This document shows positions 11,384 to 25,261 of a stretch of 64,000 nt of DNA, piece by piece. This DNA is from Ampullaceana balthica (lineage: Eukaryota > Mollusca > Gastropoda > Lymnaeidae). Under the pieces are notes generated by a model, which made no database searches, was not told the origin of the DNA, and worked only from the letters and a program-made list of their open reading frames with translations. Each line of letters begins with the position of its first letter. The stretch's first letter is position 1. Made by a program: the position numbers and the translations under genes. The DNA is taken from assembly GCA_944989445.1 (NCBI GenBank), contig CALYLW010001210.1, positions 62,001 through 126,000 on the forward strand, in the 5' to 3' direction.

Positions 11384-11848
11384 TTATTAACATTAAGTTT
11401 ATAAAATGAAATCTTCAGGATATTTGAAAGTCAAACGGAAAGACCCGATAGAGACAGTACGCACCAACACGCTCTTCGCTGTAGAAAACAAAATGCATTG
11501 AAAGAGTAAATGCCATTTCCGGTACTTAGTAATCGTATTATATTTTAGCAATATTTATATTATCACGATCATTTATCAAAGACTTTATTTCCGTCATATT
11601 CCTTGTGTTATTTAAAGTCATTATAGTGAAAATGTGTAAAATTGATTTTATTGTATAAATAAATTAATAAAAATAGAAACAAATGCATCAATACTTTTTT
11701 TAGTTGTTAATAAAAAATAAATAGTTGAAAAGTTAGAGCTGTAAAAAAATTGTTTCAACTTTAAACCCAAAATGAGAATCTAACATAACACAATTCGCAG
11801 AAATCACTTGATAGTTGGGACTATAATAATAATAAATAATAATTGTCA
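11384..11848 (+). promoter_or_regulatory. Presumed 5' flank of gene A
   Basis: AT-rich sequence up to the first ATG of gene A. No convincing TATA box or initiator can be singled out, because TATA-like strings are expected by chance here. A separate non-coding 5' exon is possible. Confidence 0.25.
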
Positions 11849-11921
11849 ATGGATTTTGGCCATTGTGTACTCATATTACTGGAATTGATAATCCTGGCTC
11901 ATCTGTTAATGAACTCTTCGG
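11849..11921 (+). CDS. Gene A exon 1: signal peptide
   Basis: ATG at 11849 opens 24 codons with a hydrophobic run (VLILLELIILAHLL), ending TCG G before the donor GTGAGT. This is a standard secretory signal, and the phase-1 end matches the next acceptor. The in-frame ATG at 11909 lies within the hydrophobic region, so 11849 is preferred. Confidence 0.8.
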
Positions 11922-14900
11922 GTGAGTTTAAAACTTTGTTTTTCGTGATGTCAATATTTTTCACTTGTTTTGATCGTTTTTTAAAAAGAGGCGACAATAC
12001 AATATCTGTTAAGAGGAGAGCTGTTGAGTCCATATCTCAGTCGTTCAGTGATTTAAAAGACTCACAGTTTGTGACAGCAGGGTTAGACTGAAGCGAGAAC
12101 GCTACATTGTCCATCACGAGAGAGGCAAAGAACTGTATTCACTCTATTAAATTATTCTCGTTTTTTATATTATATCAATGTTCCCTCTATGGATCGTTCG
12201 TCCGTGTGGATAGTAACAAAATCGAGCGCAAAACTGCACAACATTCATTTGTGTACACAACACAGATATTATAATTTCTTCATCAAAATTTGCTGCGCGT
12301 TAATACCAAACAGCTGCGCGGCGTCGGTCAGTTCTCTGTGCGGCCGCGTAGCTTAAAGGGAACATTTGTTGAGCTTAAAAATTGTCTTTGCTGTCTTACT
12401 TTTCTTGAATGTCTCACCGTGGGGATAAACCTATTGGAAACAACAATACTTTTCTTTTGACTGGCATTCAGGGTGTGGTACAGGATGGTTTGGGCCGAAA
12501 TGTCAGTACATGTGCCACTGCACGGATGAGCGATGCGACATCCTGGGAATGTGTCATCCCGGGAGTCGGTGCGTCAAACCTTACTTTGGCCTGGCTTGTC
12601 AGTATGGTAAGTAAGGGGAGGGATGGGGGAGAGTGGTGACCGTGTAAGGCACCATTACGAATAAGAGTTATATCTTTTTTCTATTTCGCGTAACTCGAGT
12701 TCAGATTGAAGCAGATTTTTCAAAGAAGATTGTGATCACCAGTCATCGATGATTCGGGTTTTACAGATAGTGAGAAGATGGAAGTAACCACATCCCGAGT
12801 TTTACAGATAGTGAGAAGATAGAAGTAACCACATCCCGAGTTTTACAGACAGTGAGAAGATGGAAGTAACCACATCCCTGAGTTTTACAGATAGTGAGAA
12901 GATGGAAGTAACCACATCCTGAGTTTTACAGATAGTGGGAAGATGGAAGTAACCACATCCCCGAGTTTTTACAGATAGTGAGAAGATGGAAGTAACCACA
13001 TCCCTGAGTTTTACAGATAGTGAGAAGATGGAAGTAACCACATCCCTGAGTTTTACAGATAGTGAGAAGATGGAAGTAACCACATCCCTGAGTTTTACAG
13101 ATAGTGAGAAGATAGAAGTAACCACATCCCTGAGTTTTACAGTAGGGAGAAGAAAGAAGTAACCACATCCCGAGTTGATATTTGGGTCCGGCGAGCTTCT
13201 GGGTGGATGGCGCACGGTTAATTTCTTTCAATTATTTTAATTCACCAGAGGACATCGCCTTGACCGGCCTGACAGACCAAACAGCTGGTGCTAGGCTGAC
13301 TGACCACGATGACGAGACGTGCATGGAGGGCGAAGACGTGGACCAGGTCAAGTTCAGATTTTTTGAAGTCCACACCTTTTCGTTCTTGAGGATCGTCTTG
13401 AAATTTCCAGGATCTCTCACTGTGGACTCTGCCGAGAATCGTGAGTAGCTGCTGTCAGTGCGAGAAACTTTGTGCAATATGTCTTCTTTTGTTACGTTTC
13501 ATTTCATTTTGTTCAAATTTGCAAGGCTTTTGAATGACAGCCGATATAAATTAAAGATAACTGCGTCGATTAAATATCACTATTTCAGAATGCAAGACAT
13601 TTTAATCGCTTTTTTAACCTTTATAATCACTTTTAGATTTTATTAAGGGAACACCACGGAGCCTAAGAACCGCTAATCATTTGATTGAAATTTCATTTAG
13701 TATCTATTATTTTAAAAAATATTCCTTTATAAGAAAGCTTAACCAAAGAAATTTTAATCGTAATGTAATTTTTATACTTTTTTTTTAATGATGGAACCCC
13801 CGTTGAGCCGTAAACTCAAACCCTAAGAATCGCTAATCTTGAGACAGTTTTAACTGGTCGTGTCTCACATCACTATATATCCTAATAAATTTGTTTACAT
13901 ATGATAGCCATTTCCTTAATTAAAAAACTCAAGACATATTTTAACTGTCATCTCTAATTAATAATGATTCCCTTTCTTTAGTCACCAGACACCTGAATAT
14001 CTCGTTGTTATTCGGTGTCACAACGAAATGCAACAACGAAAACTGGAAGATGAACAACAGGACGATAGACATCCGCTGCAGGAAGTTCGTCATGTATTCC
14101 GAGATAGCGTTAAAAGGAGCCGACCTGAGGTTCATCTGCTCCGTCTATATCAGCGGAGGTCTGTGATGGAACGCGCGTAGATATTAGTGAGACCGTCGTA
14201 TGGAGGGATGGATGGGGGGGGGACCAAAATTATACAAAGACATTAGTGAGAATGTGAGAATGTGAAAATGTGGTGAAAACCTTGAAATATTTGTGAAGAG
14301 AACGATGTAACATTTGTAGATGTCTGTGAGGTGAAACGTAAGTGAATAGTATTTAGAAATATATATCAGTGAACAAACATTATATGTTATTAAAACATTT
14401 TTTTCTCTATTTTTTTAAATACAATTGTTCCTCAATTATTCTCGGAGGTTACTGAACTCAGTAGGATATATGGAGAAATTATCTTGATAAGGAAATATTT
14501 GTTTACGTACTTTTGCATGCAGTGTAAATCAAAGAACCGCGTACGGATTTAAGAGTTTAAATACATTAGTAAAATATTTAATTTTAAATATTTGTCTGTT
14601 TTTGTTGTTGTTTTTTAAAAAGGTTAATTCGAGATCACGTGAGAAATAGAGTCTAGTTAAATGTCTATGTAGATTTGTGAAACACAATACATGATATAAG
14701 AAATATTTGTGGTTTTAAAAATTAAACTTTTGTAAAGTAACGTTGCTGATTTATTTAAATAAACGCTTTAAACTTAGTGTTATGTTATTGTAACACAAGT
14801 TTATGTTTTTAGGTAACGAACCGCGTTGAATGGGATAGTCGGATTAAACCAGACAGATTTTTTAGTTACTAGAATAAGAATGTGTGGGGTGGGGGGATCA

Positions 14901-17900
14901 AATGTAGCTGACTATACAATTACCCCCCTTTGCCTCAACTTGATATAAGCATGTGTTAATCTAATTATATTGGGTTGTGATGGTTTGTCGTATTGCCCCA
15001 CTTGTCTCAACTTGATATAAGCATGTGTTAATCTAATTAGATTGGGTTGTGATGGTTTGTCTTATTTCCCCCCTTGCCTCAACTTGATATAAGTGGGTGT
15101 TAATCTAATTAGATTGGGTTGTGATGGTTTGTCTTATTTCCCCCCTTGCCTCAACTTGATATAAGCATGTGTTAATCTAATTAGATTGGGTTGTGATGGT
15201 TTGTCGTATTGCCCCACTTGCCTCAACTTGATATAAGCATGTGTTAATCTAATTAGATTGGGTTGTGATGGTTTGTCTTATTGCCCTCGTGCATCTAGTA
15301 TCTAGAGATCCAATATGACTGATATTTAATACCCATTATTGCTATTTCGGAACACTTAGTTACTACCAATAAAATTTCTTTTCGAACGACATTAAGCGTA
15401 GTAACCTGGAAAAAGAATCAGAATTGAAGAAATGACAAGTCAAATTTAGACAAATCACTTTTAAAATTATGATTCAATAAGGAAAATTAAAAAATACATG
15501 TAGTTTAAAGAAATATTTGCTTACTAGGGTTATTATATAGTGCTTGTCAATGGTCAGGTCGGAACGTTGCACTGAAGCAAGATGTGTCAAGCACTGCGGC
15601 TCCGTCAGGCGAGAATGACGCAAGCCGGGCCGTAGATGGGGTCGTCACTGATCAAAGAAATTCTCAGTGCTTCTTTGTTCAGAACTCTGACAAGGTGCTT
15701 CTGTGGGAACTACTTCTAGAATCTTCTGTGGAAGTTATAGGCTTTGTTCTACACCACTCAACAGGTAATTCCTGGTCTAAATATGAAGAATGTGGGTATA
15801 AAATAGGCATTGTTCTACACCACTCAACAGGTAATTCCTGGTCTAAATATGTAGAATGTGGGTATAAAATAGGCTTTGTTCTACACCACTCAACAGGTAA
15901 TTCCTGGTCTAAATATATAGAATGTGGGTATAAAATAGGCTTTGTTCTACACAACTCATCAGGTGTTTCCTGGACTAAATATGTAGAATGTGGGTATAAA
16001 ATAGGCTTTGTTCTAAAGAACTCATCAGGTGTTTCCTGGTCTAAATATGTAGAATGTGGGTATAAAATAGGCTTTGTTCTACACAACTCATCAGGTGTTT
16101 CCTGGTCTAAATATGTAAAATTTGGGTATAAAATTGGCTTTGTTCTACACCACTCAACAGGTAATTCCTGGACTAAATATGTAAAATGTGGGTATAAAAT
16201 AGGCTTTGTTCTACACCACTCAACAGGTAATTCCTGGTCAAAATATGTAGAATGTGGGTATAAAATAGGCTTTGTTTTACACTACTCAACAGGTGATTCC
16301 CGGTATAAATTAGGACTGTTAACGATTAATCTAAATTTAATCGTTGACTTTTGAAAAATTAACGATTAATTAATCGTTAATTTCGATTAAAGCCAAAAAT
16401 TAAAATTTATGTTGTCATAAGTAACACATATAAAACGTTTTTGTTGAAAATCTAAATAACACTGAAAAGTCTCCTTTATTACCACGTTTTTATTAACTTG
16501 CTTTCGTGTCTGTCTGTCCGTCCGCAATTTTTCACATTTTTTCCAACGTAAGATTAAACCACTTCTGATGGTCCTACAGAGCTCAAAATTTTACCGAAAA
16601 TAGATCTTGGGTGACAATGCATTGTTTCAAAATTTCAGTTCGATCGAATGTACCGCAATTAAATTATTGCATTTTTTAGTTTATCGCTATATAAGCGTCT
16701 GCATCCGTCTGCTGTAGTTCAATTTCACGTGCTGAGTTCACCCCGTGACCTCATCGCCGTTGAGTGGGCGCTGATGAGGTGTGCTGATGAGGTGTTTGGT
16801 AAAATAAATAGAGGTAATTAAACAACCCCGTAAAAACAAAGTTTTTGACTATAAATCCCTTATATATGAGATATAACTAAAAGTATTGATTATATTCAAG
16901 CGTGACAAACCATTACAGACTGAATCCGACTGATGTCCCCTGACTTTAAAACCTGGGGAAGGGGGAGGGGGTGTGGTCATCGATGGGTGGCGTGAACGCG
17001 TACTCAACTGGCACGTGGGAGACAAACAATAACAAACTGTGAAATTGAACTACATATGTTATATAAACTAAAAATGAATTAATTTAATTACGGTACATTG
17101 GATTGCTCTTTAATTTTTATACGATGCATTGTTAGGTGACACGAGACTTTGTGCAAATTTTCAGCTCGATGGCTTCACGGGAAATGTGCCATTTTTTACT
17201 TTTGTTTTTCCGCCCGCCCGAGAACGACATTTTCTGTCTTTGAGTCAGACTCCATTACGGTCATTGGCTCAATACGCTTTTCATTTGGTTTGATAAGTAG
17301 GCGATGTGTTCGAACCATGGTAGGCAAACTTTATCAACATTTCGAACATTCCCGTCAGTCAATAGTTTAAAACCAAAATGTTCGTGTAATTGTCAGGAAA
17401 TTTATGATTTATTGGCCACTTTTAAAATTTTTCTGTTTACTTTTTGACTTCCAATAATTTGTAAGTGATTGGTTTATTAATAGTTAAAATATAATTTAAT
17501 CGTTAAATTATTTTTAACGATCAATCGAGAGATAAATCGTTAATTTCCGCAGCCCTGGTATAAATATATAGAATGTGGGTATAATATAGGCTTTGTTTTA
17601 CACCACTCAACAGGTAATTTCTAGGCTAAATATATAGAACGTGGGTATAAAATTTCTCGAAGAGAAACACTAACCACTGATTTACTTACATAGTCAAGTC
17701 TACCACCCCCCCAACGCCGAGCCACTGTAGCTGCAGGGTACAAGCGGTTGACAATGACTAGAATTAAATTTTGTCAAGTGCTGCCTACCTAGAGCAGAAT
17801 ATATCACGCGGTTGTCTACACCTTCTCTTAGATGGCAATGTGGACGACGCTGTCCAAATGGAGATCTACATTTACGATGCCTTCAACGGCCTCCTGACCA

Positions 17901-20900
17901 CCGTCCCAGTACAGCGGACCGCCAACGATCCGTCCACCAGAATACAGCTGACGTTGTCGGGCACCGCTCAGAGATTTGTGGTCAACTCAACACGTGTCCG
18001 GTCGACGGCGGGCGCTCACAATCTGACCATTTGTGAATTTCAGGTATTTGGCGGTAGGTGGAGGTAACTTATTTGGAGTTGTTGGAATAGAAGTGGAAAA
18101 ACAAAAACAAAAACAGATAGGCAAGGCCCATTTAACAGCGCAAAAAAGAAACAGCCAAATAGTGTACCAGAAAGTTTAAAAACCTGTGTTATATGTGTGT
18201 GCAAGCTAATTTTGTTATGTGTAAAGATGAATGAAATTCTTAAATAACGATGATATCAATTTGTTGATCTTTTGTATAAATACATTATATTTTTTAAAAA
18301 ATTCAGACCGTAAGAAAATAAACTTACATTTTAAAATTTTAAAGTATTTCGTCGTATACAATTATTGAAACGATAATAACATATACTTAATATGCCTACT
18401 AAATATACCATGGGAACTGTTTGATCTGAGTATAGGAGTAAATGTCTTGTCTTTACTTAACTATCTTTTTGATTTAATATGTCATATGTCATCGAAATAT
18501 AAATAAATATTTAAGTTTGAAACTTTGAAATTTTAGTTTGAGCTGACTCGAATTGAAAATCTTGAAATGAAACCATACCAGTGCCCCTCATTAGTCCACG
18601 TCTACACAAATAACAATTAAGAAAAAAACACGTATTGCAGAATGGTAGCTACATAATCATTGCCTACCAAAAGCTTAATCTCTCGGGACATATTAATTCT
18701 GATACTGCATCCATATAGCCGAACCTAAATTAATGTTGTTGTTCGTCCGTCGTAGTCGACGATGACCACTCTCATCATATTAGTCCTTTGTTTAGGCCCA
18801 CCCCCCGTGTGTCCTCTGGTGGCTTATTAGCTATATTCTTGCACGAAAGTTGCGTCCGCATGTCGGACACGAGATGTATGGGATCCCTTCAGGAGGGTTT
18901 GTACATGGTTCTTCCTGGCCTGACGTTTGGTCTTGGCAGCGTGTTGTCTATTTGCCTAACAGGCAGCTGCACCGTTCTGACAACCGGCTGCTGTCTCCCA
19001 GGAGTCATACCCAATGTCAAAGGCCTTTAGGGCGGTTTTTAGCTTATCCTTGTAGCGCTTACGTGCCCTCCGCGTGCTCTATGCCCTTCAGTAAGCGCAA
19101 CCTTAGAACAGCCATGTCCCCCTTAACTTTCCCTAACCTTTCACAGATTGTCCCTACTCCAAGACAGGGCTGCACTGCAAGGACAGCTGCGGCCACTGTC
19201 CGGGCTCCGCGTGCCGACACTCGGCCAAATGTTACCAGTGTTTCAAGGAGACGCCGTCAACGTTTTGTTGGGAAGGTAAGCTCTCCGGCGGAATTCAGTG
19301 ATTCGTGTATCTGATGTCAGGTTGGGTCAAGTTTTCTCTCAATCGTGGTTTTCAAAGATGTGGAATGGTAGAGGGTGGCGTTGGCTGAGTATACGTTTGG
19401 GTAATCTTTACGGTGAATTCCCGGCTTGTAGACATTTTGTTTGGACTAAGTCGTTTGATGTGTCGTTATTAGGGCTGTTAACGATTAATTTAAATTTAAT
19501 CATTAACTTTTTGAAAAATTAACGATTTATTAATCGTTAATTTCTATTAATGCCAAACACTTATTAAACGTTCTTGTTGAAAATCTAAATAACACTGGAA
19601 TAGCTCCTTTATATGTCATCTTTTAACCAACTACGGAAAAAGACAAGTGTGTTGACATTATTTGGTTCAAGTGATGAGCGAGTCTAATTGACTATACAAC
19701 CAGCCGAGCTGAGCATTCATTCACATGCGACTGGGGTAACTGGTATGCATAAAAGGAATGACAATAGCAGATATCGGTGTTAATTAAGTTTACACTATTG
19801 TAGAGGGTTAATTGATTCAGGAATTTTCATCTCCACTTTGTAACGCAGTACATTATCAGAAAAGCTCTCGTCATTTTCTGTCTCTGAGTCAGAATCCATT
19901 ACTGCCATTTGCTTAATACGCTTTTCATTTGGTTTGATAAGTAGGCGAAGTGTTAGAACCATGGAAGGCAAACTTTATCAAAATTTTGATCATTCCCGTC
20001 AGTCAATAGTTTAAAACCAAAATGTTCGTGTAATTGTCAGGAAATGTATTATTTATTGGCCACTTTTTCTTCTTTTTTTTTCTTTTTTTTTATGACTTCC
20101 AATAATTTGTAAGTGATTGGTTTATTAATAAGTAAAAAATAATTTAATCGTTAAAAATTTTAACGATTAATCGAGAAATTAATCGTTAATTGCCGCAGCC
20201 CTAGTCGTTATATTTATTGAAGGAGTGATATTGATAGATAAAGGACTGTTTCATGAGTGTTCCAATTTTGGCGATGATTGCAGCACGAATTACTCGATTT
20301 CCATGATTTGTCTGATATTTTAAATATTGCAAGGATTTTTAAAAAAATAATTTATAAAAATAACTGAAAAGGACTATGAATTTGAGAATTGTTAATTAAA
20401 ATAATGGATGGACGGAGACGCGGATTGATGGATGTAAAAGGTGTGTATAAATGTTTCTGTTAGTCCCCACTGAATTTCAGTGTGCCACAAAAGTGATATC
20501 AAATAAACTATCACCATTATCAAATAATCATTAAGTTTCACCTAAATTAATTTTCCAGCTTGTAGCACCTGCGCGGGTAATGGAAGCTGCGATATAGCAA
20601 GAGGTGTGTGTCACAGTGGCTGTATACATGGATACACAGGAAAGCAGTGCTACGAGAGTAGGTTTTCATCAACTTTGATTTACTCAGTTGATTTTTTTCT
20701 TGTATAGAGTGGATGTTTTTTCTTTTTTTTTAACGACTTACACAGCCATGTCATCCAGATTTTAACAAAGAACCTAGGGACGTCTTCGGTTACACATGTG
20801 ATACTTGATGACATAAGCATGACTTCCTTTACATAGTGAGTTGGTTGCAAAGCTTCCTGTGAATGCCAACAACTGGACTTGTTGGAACGGTAATAGAGTG

Positions 20901-23900
20901 TAACAGAGATATCGGGAGAGTTTTTTGAAATTTATTAGACTTCAGCCTTCAATATTAAACAGCAATAATTTAAAATGTTTTACTTTAAGGCACCGATTTG
21001 TAATTTTGAAGTGCACGATACAGTTATAGCAATACATTTAAATCGATGTTTGAACATTTTAAACTTTGGTGAGCGAACTTAAAATCTCGTGTGACAAAAA
21101 AAGCAACACTGGTTTTTTAAAATTTATTTGGAGTTTCCTGAAACTTAAGCCCGCAAAATTTATTATCTCTTATCAATTTTTTTTAAAAATTACTTTTAGG
21201 TACTCTAAAAAATTGTTTCGACAATTTATAAACATGTTGAAAACTTCTCGCAAAATGTTTTTACTAATAATTAGTTCACATGATAATTTAAAATAAATTT
21301 AACTATCATAAATGCGCTAAAAATAAACTTTAGATCTATAAATTTTTATTTACATGAAAATGTATGTATTTCGTGAAGTTTTCAAATTTAGCTATCAGTT
21401 TTTAAAATGAACCATTCCTTAAAACTAGGGCTGGTAGTGATTTTAAAAAAAGTTTGTTCATTTAATCAGGAAAACATTTAATCCATTAATCAATTAATTT
21501 CGGTTAATTACATTTTTATGACGCATATATAGACCCCGTTCAGTTGCCATTCATTATTTCACGAAATCGGTTAAGTCGCGGTAATTCCATGGCTCCCAGA
21601 TTTTGTGACGTAACACAACAAATTCGTTCTGCTATGCAAGAAATAATGAAGAAAAACCTTTTTGTTTACGTATGCACGTCTAAACAAATATTAATAATAC
21701 GAGGGAATAGTGTGTAAGTAACAAAAAAATGGAAACTATTAATAAATTGGGGGAAAAAAATAATAGAAATATTTTCTTAAATTTTAATCGAATTCTAATC
21801 GATCAAATTATTTTTAAGCAATTAAAAATTCTAACGATTAATCAATTAACTAATCGTTAATTTCCGCAGACCTACTTAAAACGTTGAACAATTTTTTTTA
21901 AATTTCGTTTTTAAAAACAAAGGAAAACTATATTGCAACTGAATCCCAGACTACAGAAGGTAACAGATGCAACGAAATGACAACATTTCTGCATCCTTAC
22001 TTATTTTAACAGTTTTCTTATGATAAAATGTCACCAAGTTGCATAGTATGGGACTAATAGTTCTTTGATGAAATAAATGCTGCCTCTGTCAAAATCCATA
22101 CGATCTACGTAAATAATAAGAGATGATAAAATTAAAATCTATCCCTTTTCATAATTACATTCATATCGAAAGACTCACACTTTACAAATTTGAAAGCCAG
22201 AGAGATTTCGCACTTGAAAAATCGCTGATTTAGGTTCTTTAAAGTCATGGCTGACACACACGAAGTTTGTACAGTTTATTTGTATTTTAATCCACAAGGG
22301 AGAGATCGCAAATATTGTAACTATTGCGAATGGAAGGGTTGGTCGAGAAATGGGGTCTTTTAACTGCTGCGAATGGAAGGGTTGGTCGAGAAATGGGGTC
22401 TTTTAACTGCTGCGAATGGAAGGGTTGGTCGAGAAATGTCTTTTTTCCTTTGCAGAGTGGGATACGATTATGATTTCATTCGGGAGGTCAATTTTAAGTC
22501 CATTCAAAGTTCATGAGAAAAATAAGCAAATCGTGATTTTAAAAATTTAAAATAACTCTTGTAATCAATTAATGTAAGTATCTTTATTTCAAACCAGTCG
22601 AACAACCGAGAATGGGTAAATTTCATTACGTAATTTCAACCTCTCGGAGTTAAAAAGCTGAATAAATATATAAAAAAAACTATTAAAATTGTTTAATTTT
22701 TAAAAATTCAATTCTATTGATATCGAAGTATAATTTCATAGTTCAAAAATTCACGACGAGCGCGTATAGCGATGATTACAAGCTTGACATAGATGTGAAG
22801 CGACAAAGATAGACAATATTATATAAATTAAACTGAAATAAACTTTTGAATGTTACCAAGCTAGACATAAAAGAATTTACTTTGAACTTTAATAATTAGA
22901 CATGTGATTAACTGATTCCTGAACTGAAATGCATTTCTCTTCAAGCTGGTATATCGCGCAAAAAGAGTGTACCGCCAATGTGTAGACCATGTGTTTCTGT
23001 GTGTATTTTTTTAAAGGATGTTCCAATTGTGCTGGTGAAGGGGCATGTGACCAAATCACAGGGGCGTGCCTGGAGAGATGTAGAATCGGATTTCATGGGC
23101 ACCAGTGTAAGTCGGGTGAGTACCGAATTGTTCATTTATGTGTTCTACATCAGAAGTGAATAAGTCAAAATGTTATTTGTAGTTCTTTTTTTTAAACTTT
23201 TTTTTAAAAAATGTTTTATTCTTGTTTTATTCCCAATTGGCCTACAAAGCTGCCCCAGGACCTGGCACACTGCAATGTATCAGAAATGCCCGGAATACTG
23301 CACGTTTTTGCGCCAACACATATTGGGTGGACCTCTGTAAAAGCATTCAATCTGCTGCCAATCGGGGAGATATAAAAAAAATGTACGAAGGCATAAAACA
23401 AGGCCACTGAACCCCACAATCTCAAAGTCAGCTCCACTCAAGTCAAAGACAGGCGAGATGATCACAGAACGAGACAAACAGATGCAGCGCTTGACTGAGC
23501 ACCACCTAGCACTCTATGCAACAGAGAATGTAGTATCTGACTCTGCCATAGAAAGAATACCAGATCGACCAGTAATAGATCAGCTTGATGCCCCACCGTC
23601 ATTAGAGGAGCTAAAAAAGTCCATTGATCATCAGAGTAATGCGAAGGCTCAGGTAGCGCTGGCATTCCTGCTGAAGTTTTTAAGTACGGGAAGCCAGCAC
23701 TACTGAAGTGTCTGTAAGAGTCTCTGGGAGACTGCCTCCCAGCAATCTCCATTGAGGGAAACACCTTGGATGTTGTCGAGGATTTCACCTACCTTGGCAA
23801 TAAAATCACAAGCACACTCTCCCTGGAAAATGAAACAGAAACCACAATCGGAAAGGCCGTATCGTTAATGGCAGGGCTTAGTCAAAGAGTGTGGAACAAT

Positions 23901-25226
23901 GCACAGTTTAGTGATAGGACGAAAATCATTGTGTACCAGGCCTGCGTGTTTAGTACACTCCTTTATTGCAGCGAGTGCTGGATGACCTACGCCAAGCAAT
24001 TAAAGCAGCTTAACAGTTTCCACTTGCGATGCTTGCGTAGGACACTGGACATCAAGTGGCGGGATAAAATAAAAAATCTGGAGGTACTCAGGCGAAGCCA
24101 TGTGTTGAGTAAGCACTCAATCCTGAGTGAGAGGCACCTGCGGTTGTTGGGCCATGTCCACAGGATGGGCTCGGAGCGAATTCCAAGAGCCCTGCTTTGC
24201 GGTGAGCTGGCAACTGGTCTGATGAAAAGAGGTCGCCCCTGCCTGCGCTGCAAGGACGTCTGCAAGAAAAACATGTCTCTGGCACGCATCGACCATGAAA
24301 CGTGGGAGCCCATAGCTGTGAAGCGCAACCTCTGGGGGTCAAAGGTGCGTGGGGGAATTCAAGTTGTGGAAGCCACTCTCACAGCTAGGAGTGAAGAACG
24401 AAGAGCCAGGAGAAAGTGAATGGGGGAGGGGGTAGCAGGGATCAACGCCATCGTCCCTTGAGGACGGACGGATGCCATATATATATTCTTGTTGTTCGCT
24501 CATTTGTTTAGTGTTTGATTTTTCTCATGAAATATGATGTTTCCATACACTGGACATCCGCTAACTAAGCTTAATCTCTTTTCAATTCTCTTGGACGCAT
24601 TCTAATAACAAGATCCAACAAACTTGTAAATTTGCTCGCTTTCTATATCACTTGAAAATTGAACTTCAAAAACCCCTTAATCTCTCGGAATGTTCAACTG
24701 ATTAGCTCATAAGTTACGACGACAGTAAGGAAACTTTCAGCAGAATATTACCCAATCCAATGCTTTACTTCTTAATAATTATTCTCTTGGTTTCTGACTC
24801 TAACTGTAAGCCAGCGTGTGGACAGTGTGGGGGAGATGGGTCGTGTAACGAGACCACAGGGACGTGTTTACATGACTGTCAGATGGGCTGGATGGGACTC
24901 GCGTGTACGGAACGTAAGTCCATCATCAGTCTTCTGTCATCAGTCTTCTATCATCAGTCTTCTGTCATCAGTCTTCTATCATCAGTCTTCTGTCATCAGT
25001 CTTCTGTCATCAGTCTTCTATCATCAGTATTCTGTCATCAGTCTTCTGTCATCAGTCTTCTATCATCAGTCTTCTGTCATCAGTCTTCTATCATCAGTCT
25101 TCTGTCATCAGTCTTCTATCATCAGTCTTCTGTCATCAGTCTTCTATCATCAGTCTTCTGTCATCAGTCTTACATCATCAATGTGCCTTTTTATTTATGA
25201 AAATGAAATAAGTTACGCAAATGTGA

Positions 25227-25261
<35 letters not shown>

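Noticed and set aside
11640..11848. TATA box for gene A
   Set aside because: TATA-like strings are everywhere in this AT-rich DNA and none stands out in position or context.
12802..13231. Minus-strand repeat frames of 137 and 101 codons
   Set aside because: Translation of the intronic 42-bp minisatellite; no start or splice context.
15679..16086. 135-codon minus-strand frame
   Set aside because: Antisense shadow of the 66-bp array; the sense frame carries the lectin-domain signature.
18850..19314. 154-codon plus-strand frame spanning exon 7
   Set aside because: It reads antisense LINE sequence and the wrong frame of exon 7; the Cys-rich phase-1 frame is the one shared with gene B.
23766..24419. 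217-codon frame as a host gene
   Set aside because: Its sequence is the C-terminal reverse-transcriptase region of a LINE.
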